A stretch of 64,000 bases of DNA from NCBI RefSeq assembly GCF_019711655.1, contig NZ_JAIGNU010000001.1, positions 1,087,501 through 1,151,500 on the forward strand, given 5' to 3'. This document shows positions 25,942-33,912 of the stretch, piece after piece; the stretch's first letter is position 1, and each line of letters begins with the position of its first letter. This DNA is from Qipengyuania mesophila. Its GTDB lineage: Bacteria; Pseudomonadota; Alphaproteobacteria; Sphingomonadales; Sphingomonadaceae. The notes under the pieces were generated by a model. The model worked only from the letters and a program-made list of their open reading frames with translations. It had not been told where the DNA came from and did no database searches. Made by a program: the position numbers and the translations under genes.

Positions 25942-27367
25942 CATCCGCAATGCGGCGCTCACCATAGCTGCCGCCAGCATGGTCGCGTCCCCCGTCGCCG
26001 CAAACGTCGGCGACAGCATGGACCGCTTCATGGACGACATGGGCGCTGCGGCCAATGTCACCGGGCCGAGCGCATTCGAAGGACAGTCGGCGGGCTATTA
26101 CAGCCTCGGCAATGTCTGGACGCGCTTCCCGCAGAAGACGACCAGCATCGCCAACCTCCAGCTGCCGCGTGCCCGCGCAGGTTGCGGCGGCATCGATATC
26201 TTCGCCGGGTCCTTCTCCTTCATCAACGCGAGCGAGATGGTCGCGCTGTTGAAGGCCGTCGCGAACAATGCGGTGGGGTTCGCCTTCAGCCTCGCGATCG
26301 ATACCGTCTGCCCCGAGTGCTCAAAGATCATGCAGGAGTTCAGCCAGAAGGCGCAGCTCATGAACAATCTCTCGATCAACTCCTGCGAGATGGCGCAGGG
26401 GCTGGTCGGCGGCGTCTGGCCCAAGGGCGATCTCGCCGACAAGGCGATCTGCGAAGCGATCGGCAATTCCGAAGGTATCTTCACCGACTATGCTGCCGCC
26501 AAACACGGTTGCGGCACCAGGGGTCAGCGCGCCTCGACCAATGAGAGCGCCGGCGCCGACTATGCCGACGTCAATCCCGGTGTACCGCGCAATTACACCT
26601 GGCATGTCCTCAAGCAGAGCGCCTTCTTCAACCCTGGTGGCACCTTCGACCGCGACCTCGCCGAGTATGCGATGACGCTCATCGGCACGGTGATCTACGT
26701 GCCGCCCCGCGATGACGAACCAGGCAAGTTCGTGCCTTTCGCAGGCGATGCCTCCTCGACGCTGGTGACCGCGCTGCTCGACGGGACGCAAGGCCAGTCG
26801 GTGCGGGTGTTCCAGTGTGACGAGCCCGAGCAGTGCCTCAACCCCACTTTCCAGCAGATGAGCCTCACGAGCGCGAAGGCCATCCGGCCCCGCGTTGCCC
26901 AGCTCATCGGCAGCATGGTCGAGGCCATCCGCAGCGACACAGCGATCGGCGACGAGGAGAAGGAGCTGCTCCAGGTGGCATCGGTGCCGCTCTACAAGAT
27001 CCTCACCGTGCAGGCGGCCTATGGACGCGGGATGGCAACCGACGACCGCGACACGCTGGCCGAGATCGCCAGCATCGATCTTCTCTATGCCATCCTCGAA
27101 CGCATCACAGCCGAGGCCGGACGCTCGATGGCGAGCTTCATTGCGGCCGATGAAGCGAAACTCGCGATCTGGCGCGCTCAGGTCGCGGAAGTCCGGTCAA
27201 GCCTCGCCCAGAGGCAAGCGACCGGACAGGCGCGGGTCTCCGCGATCATGCAGATCATCGAGAAGACCGCGATGATCGAGAACATGCTCGCCGCCTCGAT
27301 GTCGCCATCGATGGCCGCCGCGCTCGACTGGTCGCGCGGGATGCAGTCCCGCTCCATCGTTCCATAA
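25931..27367 (+). CDS. traH: Type-F conjugation protein TraH
   Basis: About 478 residues from ATG 25931. A signal peptide (ending V-A-A-N-V) is followed by the TraH domain with G-Y-Y-S-L-G-N-V, R-A-G-C-G-G-I-D-I-F-A-G-S-F-S-F, and N-S-C-E-M-A-Q-G-L. The C-terminal third is helical. TraH is needed for pilus assembly and probably forms an envelope complex with TraF, TraU and TrbC. It overlaps the traF end by about 11 bases. Confidence 0.93.
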   Translation: MITSIRNAALTIAAASMVASPVAANVGDSMDRFMDDMGAAANVTGPSAFEGQSAGYYSLGNVWTRFPQKTTSIANLQLPRARAGCGGIDIFAGSFSFINASEMVALLKAVANNAVGFAFSLAIDTVCPECSKIMQEFSQKAQLMNNLSINSCEMAQGLVGGVWPKGDLADKAICEAIGNSEGIFTDYAAAKHGCGTRGQRASTNESAGADYADVNPGVPRNYTWHVLKQSAFFNPGGTFDRDLAEYAMTLIGTVIYVPPRDDEPGKFVPFAGDASSTLVTALLDGTQGQSVRVFQCDEPEQCLNPTFQQMSLTSAKAIRPRVAQLIGSMVEAIRSDTAIGDEEKELLQVASVPLYKILTVQAAYGRGMATDDRDTLAEIASIDLLYAILERITAEAGRSMASFIAADEAKLAIWRAQVAEVRSSLAQRQATGQARVSAIMQIIEKTAMIENMLAASMSPSMAAALDWSRGMQSRSIVP

Positions 27368-27379
27368 GGGTGAGGCAGC

Positions 27380-30091
27380 ATGGTCGAGATTTTCACGGTC
27401 GGCGGCGGCGAGTATATCGTCAATGTCCTCAATGCCGTTGCCGCCTGGACCGGAGCGGGCGGCTACAAGAGCCTGATTCAGGTCGCGCTGGTGATGGGCA
27501 TGGTGCTCGCGGTCATCGTGGTCGCGTTCAACCAGGACTGGCGCGCATGGCTCAACTGGTTCCTCGGTGCGACGCTCATCTACATGTGTCTGATGGTGCC
27601 GCGCATGGACGTCCATGTGACAGACCGGGTCAATCCAAGCCTTGCACCGGCAACGGTGGCCAATGTTCCGCTCGGGCTCGCCCTGATGGCAAGTTTCACC
27701 AGCCAGGCGGGGGACTATCTGACCCGCTCGGCCGAGCTCGTCTTCGGCTTGCCGGACGACCTCAACTACTCGAAGAACGGCATGATCTATGGCGCGCGGC
27801 TGCTTGAATCGACGCGGAGCTTGCGCATTTCCGATCCGGAGTTTGCTGCGAACTTCGACGAGCATGTCAGGCAATGCGTGTTCTACGATCTGCTGCTCGG
27901 CCGCTACTCGATGAAGGAGCTGTCCGAGAGCGATGATATCTGGGCGACGATCGCACCCGGCAGCGCGGCGCGCGCGCAGAAATTCCTGACCCGGCAGGCC
28001 GACGACAGCGTGACGGCCTCGATCATCACCTGCCGCGAAGCCTACACCGCGCTTTCGGGGCAATGGGCGAGCCTCATTGACGAGATGACGCTTGTCGCGG
28101 GACGCCAACTCTATCCGCGCCAGACCGAAGCGCTCGCCAAGGCCAAGCTCATGGCCGACCTCCCGATTGCCTATCAGTATCTTACCGGCATCTCGCGCAG
28201 CGCGAGCGACATTTTCCGCCAGGTGTTGACGATCAATGCCATGAACCAGGCCATGCACGGCTTTGCAGGGGCGAGCGGCACCGGCAGTATTGACGTCTTC
28301 GCGCAGACCCGGGCCGATATTCAGACCGAGCGGACCTATTCTTCGATCGCGCACAACGCGATGAAATGGGTCCCAATCCTCAATGTCGTACTGACGGTGG
28401 TGTTCTACGCGCTGTTCCCTGTCCTGTTTCCGCTGTTCCTGATGCCGCGGACCGGACCCATTGCATTGAGAGGTTACGTCACCGGCTTCTTCTATCTTGC
28501 GGCGTGGGGACCGCTCTTCGTCATCCTGCACATGATCCTGATGTTCAAAGGCGCGGGCGATGTCGCCGCCGCTGGCGGCAGCACGGGCCTCAGCCTCGCG
28601 ACCTTTGCTGGCATGAGCGACGTCAACAGCGATATCGGCATCTTGGCAGGCTATCTTGTCGCCTCGATCCCGTTCCTTGCCGGCGGCGTGGCGCGTGGTG
28701 CGCTGGCGATTTCGGGCCAGGCAACGAGCTATCTCAACCCGAGCCAGAATGCAGCCGAGGAAGCCTCGCGCGAAGCGAGCACCGGCAACGTCTCACTCGG
28801 CAACTCGAGCATCGACAATTCGACAGTGTTTTCCCGCCAGTTTGCGCAGGGCAATCTTGCCCCCAACATTGCCTATGGCGCGGCACAGACGCGGGGATTC
28901 AGCGACAGCGGCACGCAGACGACCAGCTTCCCCGATGGCGAGTTCGCTGCAGTCCCGAATTCAAGCTATCCGTTCACGCCGACGCTCGGGCAGGACTTCA
29001 CGGGCCGCCTAGGAACGATGGCGAGCCAGAGCCGGACGCAGAGCGAGACCTATGCCAACCTCGCCCAGCAATCGACGAGCTCTGCGCTCACCCGGTTCAG
29101 CGAGATCCGCAACGCCTACAGCCAGGGTCAGAGCTCCGATACTGTCAGCGGCGTTGGTACGAACGACAGCATCGGCACGGCATTCAGCGAAGTCGACAAT
29201 GCCTCGAGGACGCTCCAGCAGCAGTTCGGCCTGTCCCGGCGCGCGTCAGACGACATTACTATTTCTTGGTTCCTCAACGGCGAAGCAGGAGCCGGAGCAA
29301 AGGCCGAAGGTGGAGTACTAAACGCGCAGGCGGGCGTCCGCGGTGGCCGAAATCAGTCGTGGACCGACAGCGATATCGGGATCGCCTCGGAAGATCGCGG
29401 CAGGATAATGGGTACGCTGCGGCAGCTTTCGGATAGCCGCAACTGGTCGAACACGCGTGAAGGCTTCCTGCGCGAGACGAGTTCGAGTTCGGTATCGCAG
29501 GTGTCAACCAGCTCGTCGGGTCTCAGCCGATCGCTGACCGAAGCCGAAAGCTACACACGAGAGGCGCGTCGGGCCGAAGAGGTGGCCAGCCGCCTCGAGA
29601 ACCAGGCCAGTTGGTACGAGGCCAATAGTGCCGCAGGCACGCTAAACCTGAGCCAGGCTTATCGCGAATGGGGCATGGCCGAGATCGAAGCCAATCGCGA
29701 CTATTACGGGCCGGTGCGCTTCGACGACATCGAGTTCCAGATGAGCGCGCGCGGCCAACAACTGCAATCGCGGTTTGTCGAGAGCTATGCTGATCGCCTA
29801 CAAGACGACATCGAAGCCGACCTTTCGCTGCCGGACTTCGCTCCTGTCAGCCGCCCCGGGATCGGAAGTGCTGGGCAGGTACGCGCAAGAGGAGCCGTGG
29901 GCTCTGCGGGTGGTCCCTCAATGCCCGATGCTCCTGATCGGTCTGACATCACGGATGAGGTCGAGCGGGTGCGCCGACAGGGTCGTGGCAGGATCGGAAC
30001 CGTGCGAACTTATCTTGATCGCCAAACGGAAGGCGCCACGGGCGCGAGTGAGGAAGCTGCAGACGACGTCAAAGAATGGGGCAATAGATAG
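27380..30091 (+). CDS. traG: Type-F conjugation protein TraG
   Basis: A 903-residue inner-membrane protein, close to F TraG in length. The N-terminal half holds several membrane segments (first near residues 28-60, others near 320-450 with F-Y-A-L-F-P-V-L-F-P-L-F-L), with S-L-A-T-F-A-G-M and N-S-D-I-G-I-L-A-G-Y-L-V. The C-terminal half is a soluble, Ser/Gln-rich periplasmic part. In F, TraG is needed for both pilus assembly and mating-pair stabilisation and exclusion through TraS. It is the last tra gene of this operon. Confidence 0.9.
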   Translation: MVEIFTVGGGEYIVNVLNAVAAWTGAGGYKSLIQVALVMGMVLAVIVVAFNQDWRAWLNWFLGATLIYMCLMVPRMDVHVTDRVNPSLAPATVANVPLGLALMASFTSQAGDYLTRSAELVFGLPDDLNYSKNGMIYGARLLESTRSLRISDPEFAANFDEHVRQCVFYDLLLGRYSMKELSESDDIWATIAPGSAARAQKFLTRQADDSVTASIITCREAYTALSGQWASLIDEMTLVAGRQLYPRQTEALAKAKLMADLPIAYQYLTGISRSASDIFRQVLTINAMNQAMHGFAGASGTGSIDVFAQTRADIQTERTYSSIAHNAMKWVPILNVVLTVVFYALFPVLFPLFLMPRTGPIALRGYVTGFFYLAAWGPLFVILHMILMFKGAGDVAAAGGSTGLSLATFAGMSDVNSDIGILAGYLVASIPFLAGGVARGALAISGQATSYLNPSQNAAEEASREASTGNVSLGNSSIDNSTVFSRQFAQGNLAPNIAYGAAQTRGFSDSGTQTTSFPDGEFAAVPNSSYPFTPTLGQDFTGRLGTMASQSRTQSETYANLAQQSTSSALTRFSEIRNAYSQGQSSDTVSGVGTNDSIGTAFSEVDNASRTLQQQFGLSRRASDDITISWFLNGEAGAGAKAEGGVLNAQAGVRGGRNQSWTDSDIGIASEDRGRIMGTLRQLSDSRNWSNTREGFLRETSSSSVSQVSTSSSGLSRSLTEAESYTREARRAEEVASRLENQASWYEANSAAGTLNLSQAYREWGMAEIEANRDYYGPVRFDDIEFQMSARGQQLQSRFVESYADRLQDDIEADLSLPDFAPVSRPGIGSAGQVRARGAVGSAGGPSMPDAPDRSDITDEVERVRRQGRGRIGTVRTYLDRQTEGATGASEEAADDVKEWGNR

Positions 30092-30304
30092 CTACAGCAC
30101 GAAATCCTGCAGGATGACGAACACCGCAAATGCGACGACGACCAGCCCAAGTAGCCAGAGTCCGCGTCGTTCCCAAGGATCTGCTAGAGCCTTCTTCCAG
30201 CTGTATTCCATGCGCCGATTTTCGGAGATGGCACGGTCGATCTCTCGCAGGCCCTTCCAGTCCGTCTGGTCGTTTTGCTCCTTCTCGTCATCCATTTCCA
30301 TCAC
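30092..30304 (-). CDS. Small tail-anchored membrane protein next to traG
   Basis: A 70-residue protein: charged N-terminal half (M-D-D-E-K-E-Q-N-D-Q-T-D), then R-R-G-L-W-L-L-G-L-V-V-V-A-F-A-V-F-V as a single C-terminal membrane helix. It begins opposite to traG and its stop abuts the traG stop. No family is recognised. Its position beside traG and its membrane nature would fit an exclusion factor, but that is inference from position only. Confidence 0.55.
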   Translation of the reverse strand: MMEMDDEKEQNDQTDWKGLREIDRAISENRRMEYSWKKALADPWERRGLWLLGLVVVAFAVFVILQDFVL

Positions 30305-30337
30305 TCCGACCTAAATAAAGTAGCAAATTTGATGCAT

Positions 30338-30456
30338 TATCGGGCATAAGCCAATTTACGTCTCGATATTGACACATTAAATATCATCACGTAAAGACGC
30401 AAAATCGCTACACAAAGCTCCATAACGGAGATAATGTCTCGATAATGCCACATTAT
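30338..30456. promoter_or_regulatory. Operator/promoter region of hipBA with repeated sites
   Basis: Two direct copies of a 19-base element, TCTCGATATTGACACATTA (30361-30379) and TCTCGATAATGCCACATTA (30437-30455), lie upstream of and across the hipB start. The second contains the exact palindrome ATAATG-CCA-CATTAT (30442-30456), in which the hipB ATG itself sits. A further TTAT-N5-ATAA lies at 30338-30350. HipB proteins bind such palindromes and autorepress. Confidence 0.55.
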
Positions 30457-30804
30457 GATTCACCAGATCTGCGTCCGCTCTCGGTGCTGCTATCCGACCT
30501 CGGGAAGCAGATCGAAGCATATCGCATATCACGCAATCTCAAGCAGGCCGAGCTTGCGGAAATGGCAGGTATCTCGCGTTCAACGCTCGCCCGCCTGGAA
30601 GCCGGTAATGGCGGGACCATCGATAGCCTCGCCAGGATAATGCGTGCGCTCGACATTGAAGACCGCCTGCTGGATGTCATGCCGGACGCCAAGCTGAGAC
30701 CGCTCGATCCCCGGTCCGACACCGGCAAGGCGCGGCAAAGGGTGCGCAAGTCTTCTGAAGGTGAGGCTGGCGAGGAATGGAGCTGGGGTGACGAGGCCCC
30801 ATGA
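30445..30804 (+). CDS. hipB: HipB-like XRE antitoxin
   Basis: A 119-residue protein with a single XRE helix-turn-helix (about residues 19-75: L-K-Q-A-E-L-A-E-M-A-G-I-S-R-S-T-L-A-R-L) and an acidic C-terminal tail ending E-E-W-S-W-G-D-E. HipB neutralises HipA and represses the operon. Its stop overlaps the hipA ATG by four bases. The ATG lies inside an operator-like palindrome. Confidence 0.85.
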   Translation: MPHYDSPDLRPLSVLLSDLGKQIEAYRISRNLKQAELAEMAGISRSTLARLEAGNGGTIDSLARIMRALDIEDRLLDVMPDAKLRPLDPRSDTGKARQRVRKSSEGEAGEEWSWGDEAP

Positions 30805-32099
30805 CGCGTGCGGTAGTCAATCTCTGGGGTCGTCAGATCGGCGCCGTCCTGTGGGATGAAGATCGCGATGTCGGGGTTTTCGAATACACTCCGGAATTCA
30901 GTCGCAGCGGCATCGAAGTCGCTCCGCTCACAATGCCATTACGAAGCGGCGTCTACGATTTTCCCGCGCTGAATTACGAGACCTTTAAAGGGCTACCGGG
31001 CATGCTGGCAGACAGCCTGCCCGACAAGTTTGGTAACGCGCTGATCAATCGCTGGCTTGCCGAGCAAGGCCGCACAGCCGACAGCTTCGATCCGGTCGAG
31101 CGCCTTTGTTATACCGGTCGCCGAGGCATGGGTGCGCTCGAATTCGAGCCCGCTACCGGTGAGCGCCGTGAACAGGGCCGGCCGGTCGATATCGCCCCGC
31201 TGGTCGAGCTCGCCAACAGAGTCATTGCCGCGCGTGAAGAACTGGCCGGTGTGCTCAAGGGAGAGGATGATCACCGCGCACTCCAAGAGATCCTGCGCGT
31301 CGGAACCTCCGCCGGTGGCGCCCGGGCCAAGGCCGTCCTCGCCTGGAACGAGGCGACCGGAGAGTTCCATTCAGGGCAGCTGACTGCAGGGCCCGGCTAC
31401 ACGCAATGGCTGGTCAAGTTCGACGGCGTGTCGGGCAATGCCGACAAGGAACTTGCCGACCCAATGGGCTTCGGCCGGCTTGAATACGCTTGCTATCTGC
31501 TAGCCCGAGAGGCTGCCATCGACATGGCTCGCTCACGACTGCACGAGGAAGGCGGGAGGGCGCATTTCATGACCCAGCGCTTTGATCGCACGCCTGACGG
31601 CAAGAAGCTCCACATGCAGTCGCTTTGCGCGATGCGCCATTTCGATTTCAACCTCGCCCGGGCCTATAGCTACGAGCAGGCAATCGAGACCATCCGCATG
31701 CTCGGTCTCGGACGCGAAGCGATCAAGGAGCAGGTGCGCCGCGCGCTGCTCAATGTCTTTATCCGTAACCAAGACGACCACACCAAGAACATCGCCTTCC
31801 TGATGGATAGCTCGGGTCGCTGGAGCCTCTCGCCCGCATACGATGTCGTCTACGCCTACAATCCCAAGGGGGATTGGACCAACGAGCACCAGATGTCGCT
31901 GGCTGGCAAGACCGACGACTTTGAACTCGACGATCTGCTGGAATTCGGACGGTTTGCTGACCTGAAACCTACTGAGACCAAGTCGATCATCGAAACGATC
32001 CGGGCCGCAGTCGGTAACTGGGACAGGCACTGCAATACCGCCGGAGTGGAAGCCGACATGGCACGGAAGGCTAGGCGCGGATTCCGTGATATCGGCTGA
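30801..32099 (+). CDS. hipA: HipA-like serine/threonine kinase toxin
   Basis: A 432-residue HipA protein. N-terminal couple_hipA domain (F-E-Y-T-P-E-F, P-L-S/T-M-P-L), then the kinase-like domain with G-T-S-A-G-G-A-R-A-K (phosphate-binding loop region), catalytic R-N-Q-D-D-H-T-K-N (Asp325, Asn330) and metal-binding S-P-A-Y-D-V-V (Asp348). HipA-type toxins phosphorylate aminoacyl-tRNA synthetases and cause dormancy. With hipB it probably acts as an addiction module stabilising the element. Confidence 0.9.
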   Translation: MTRAVVNLWGRQIGAVLWDEDRDVGVFEYTPEFSRSGIEVAPLTMPLRSGVYDFPALNYETFKGLPGMLADSLPDKFGNALINRWLAEQGRTADSFDPVERLCYTGRRGMGALEFEPATGERREQGRPVDIAPLVELANRVIAAREELAGVLKGEDDHRALQEILRVGTSAGGARAKAVLAWNEATGEFHSGQLTAGPGYTQWLVKFDGVSGNADKELADPMGFGRLEYACYLLAREAAIDMARSRLHEEGGRAHFMTQRFDRTPDGKKLHMQSLCAMRHFDFNLARAYSYEQAIETIRMLGLGREAIKEQVRRALLNVFIRNQDDHTKNIAFLMDSSGRWSLSPAYDVVYAYNPKGDWTNEHQMSLAGKTDDFELDDLLEFGRFADLKPTETKSIIETIRAAVGNWDRHCNTAGVEADMARKARRGFRDIG

Positions 32100-32176
32100 G
32101 AAGCCGGCAGACCGGGCGATCGCCTACAGCGGTTTGTTGAAACTAAAATCTCTGCCCTTGCCCGTGGGGAATTTTC

Positions 32177-32224
32177 ATGACATCCCGTCGCTACAACTAC
32201 CCGAGGCAGACATATGCAATCTGA
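32177..32224 (+). other. Possible 15-codon leader peptide overlapping the dcm start
   Basis: ATG at 32177, preceded by a GGGGA seven bases upstream, encodes 15 residues (M-T-S-R-R-Y-N-Y-P-R-Q-T-Y-A-I) and stops at 32222-32224, eleven bases into the methyltransferase gene in another frame. This layout would couple methyltransferase translation to the leader. Nothing but the Shine-Dalgarno and overlap supports it. Confidence 0.2.
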
Positions 32225-33446
32225 GTTCCGAATTCTACGCTGCCGTGCCGGACTCTCGACCGAGGAACTCGCAGAAAAACTTGGCTACTCCGAACGGGAG
32301 ATTTTCCGCTGGGAGTCCGGAAAGATCAGACCTCGCAAAGTTGTGCTCGACTGGCTGCGTGAGCGCGCTGATACAGTCCCGACACACACAAATGCGAAGG
32401 GGTTCACATTCATTGACCTCTTTGCCGGCATAGGAGGACTACGCCGGGCTTTTGACGGCATAGGCGGCCGCTGCGTATTCACGTCTGAATGGGACAAATA
32501 TGCACAGCTTACTTATCACACCAACTATCCGGACAACCGCCCGATCGCCGGCGATATTACCAAAGTCCCCGTCGATGAGATTCCTGAGCATGATGTTCTG
32601 CTCGCAGGCTTTCCTTGTCAGCCATTCTCAATCGCCGGGGTGTCAAAAAAGAATGCGCTGGGCCGGAAACATGGGTTCCTTGACGAAGCTCAGGGAACGC
32701 TGTTCTTCGATGTTGCACGGATCCTGAAGGCTCACAGACCAAGCGCATTCCTGCTCGAGAACGTGAAGAATCTGAAAAGCCACGACAAAGGCCGGACCTT
32801 CGAGGTCATCCGCAAAATTTTGGAGAAAGACCTCGGATACGAGCTCCATGTTCGCGTTCTAAACGCACGTCATTTTCTTCCCCAGAACCGTGAACGGATC
32901 GTGCTCGTTGGCTTCCGCGAAAAAAGTGGATTCGACTGGGCGGACTTGAAGCTTCCGGTTGAAGGCGAAGCGCGGATGCGATCGGTATTGCATCCCGAGA
33001 ACGGCGGCGAAACTGCAGAATCGCACTATACAGAGGGAGAACTTGCGAGGGTCAATGCCAAGTATACCCTGAGCAATCACCTCTGGAAATATCTCCGAGA
33101 TTACTCAGCCAAGCATCGTGCAGCAGGCAATGGCTTTGGCTATGGCCTGGTAGGCCCGGACGACACCTGCAGAACGCTCTCAGCGCGCTATTACAAGGAT
33201 GGGTCTGAAATTCTTGTACAGCAAAAGGGACGCAAGAATCCCCGACGGCTTACCCCGAGGGAATGCGCAAGGCTGATGGGTTTTCCCGACACATTCCGGA
33301 TCCCTGTTTCCGATACGCAGGCGTATAAGCAGTTCGGTAACTCGGTGGCAGTGCCGGTGTTTAGCGAGGTCGCAAGGATCATGCGTCCGCATATAACCCG
33401 GGAAGCAGCCCCGAACGATGAGGTGGCTGTCCGGGAGTATGCCTGA
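32214..33446 (+). CDS. dcm: Dcm-like DNA (cytosine-5) methyltransferase with N-terminal HTH
   Basis: A 410-residue C5 methyltransferase. Residues 1-50 form an XRE-like HTH (S-T-E-E-L-A-E-K-L-G-Y-S-E-R-E-I-F-R-W-E). The catalytic part has F-I-D-L-F-A-G-I-G-G, G-F-P-C-Q-P-F-S with Cys135, L-E-N-V-K-N-L, and Q-N-R-E-R. The target-recognition part and motif IX (R-T-L-S-A-R-Y-Y-K-D-G, R-P-R-R-L-T-P-like R-R-L-T-P-R-E-C-A-R-L-M-G-F-P) and the end S-D-T-Q-A-Y-K-Q-F-G-N-S-V resemble E. coli Dcm closely, so CCWGG is the likely site. It overlaps vsr. Presumed protective enzyme of the neighbouring defence operon. Confidence 0.93.
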   Translation: MQSEFRILRCRAGLSTEELAEKLGYSEREIFRWESGKIRPRKVVLDWLRERADTVPTHTNAKGFTFIDLFAGIGGLRRAFDGIGGRCVFTSEWDKYAQLTYHTNYPDNRPIAGDITKVPVDEIPEHDVLLAGFPCQPFSIAGVSKKNALGRKHGFLDEAQGTLFFDVARILKAHRPSAFLLENVKNLKSHDKGRTFEVIRKILEKDLGYELHVRVLNARHFLPQNRERIVLVGFREKSGFDWADLKLPVEGEARMRSVLHPENGGETAESHYTEGELARVNAKYTLSNHLWKYLRDYSAKHRAAGNGFGYGLVGPDDTCRTLSARYYKDGSEILVQQKGRKNPRRLTPRECARLMGFPDTFRIPVSDTQAYKQFGNSVAVPVFSEVARIMRPHITREAAPNDEVAVREYA

Positions 33447-33888
33447 CGTCCATGATCCCACGACAAGAAGCCGTAACATGGCGGCTATAAGGGGAAGGGA
33501 CACGAAGCCTGAACTTCAGATTCGAAGTGGCCTTCACCGGCTAGGTTATCGCTTCAGGGTCAACCGGAAGGATCTGCCCGGCAAGCCCGACATCGTACTC
33601 AGCCGGTTTCATGCGGTTATCTTTGTGCACGGCTGCTTCTGGCATGGTCATGACTGCCATTTGTTCCGGCTTCCAGAGACACGCACCGAATTCTGGGCGG
33701 CGAAGATCGGCGCCAATCAAGAGCGGGACAAGGTTGTCAGATCAGCGCTGCTTTCGGAAGGATGGCGCATTGCCACCGTCTGGGAATGCGCGCTCAAGGG
33801 AAAGAATAGGATTGAACCGACAGCACTTCTGACGCGGCTGACATCTTGGCTCAGGGGTGATGAGCTATCGCTCGAAATCAGAGGCTAG
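33439..33888 (+). CDS. vsr: Vsr very-short-patch repair endonuclease
   Basis: About 149 residues from ATG 33439, which overlaps the dcm end. From this start the key residues of E. coli Vsr fall at the same numbers: Met14 and the aromatic pair Phe67-Trp68 that intercalate DNA, Asp51 in G-K-P-D-I-V, His64 and His69 in V-H-G-C-F-W-H-G-H-D-C. Vsr nicks 5' of the T in T:G mismatches created by deamination of 5-methylcytosine at Dcm sites. The frame is open 21 bases further upstream, but the residue match favours this start. Confidence 0.93.
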   Translation: MPDVHDPTTRSRNMAAIRGRDTKPELQIRSGLHRLGYRFRVNRKDLPGKPDIVLSRFHAVIFVHGCFWHGHDCHLFRLPETRTEFWAAKIGANQERDKVVRSALLSEGWRIATVWECALKGKNRIEPTALLTRLTSWLRGDELSLEIRG

Positions 33889-33912
33889 GATGTAGAATCC
33901 ATGTGCGCCTCG

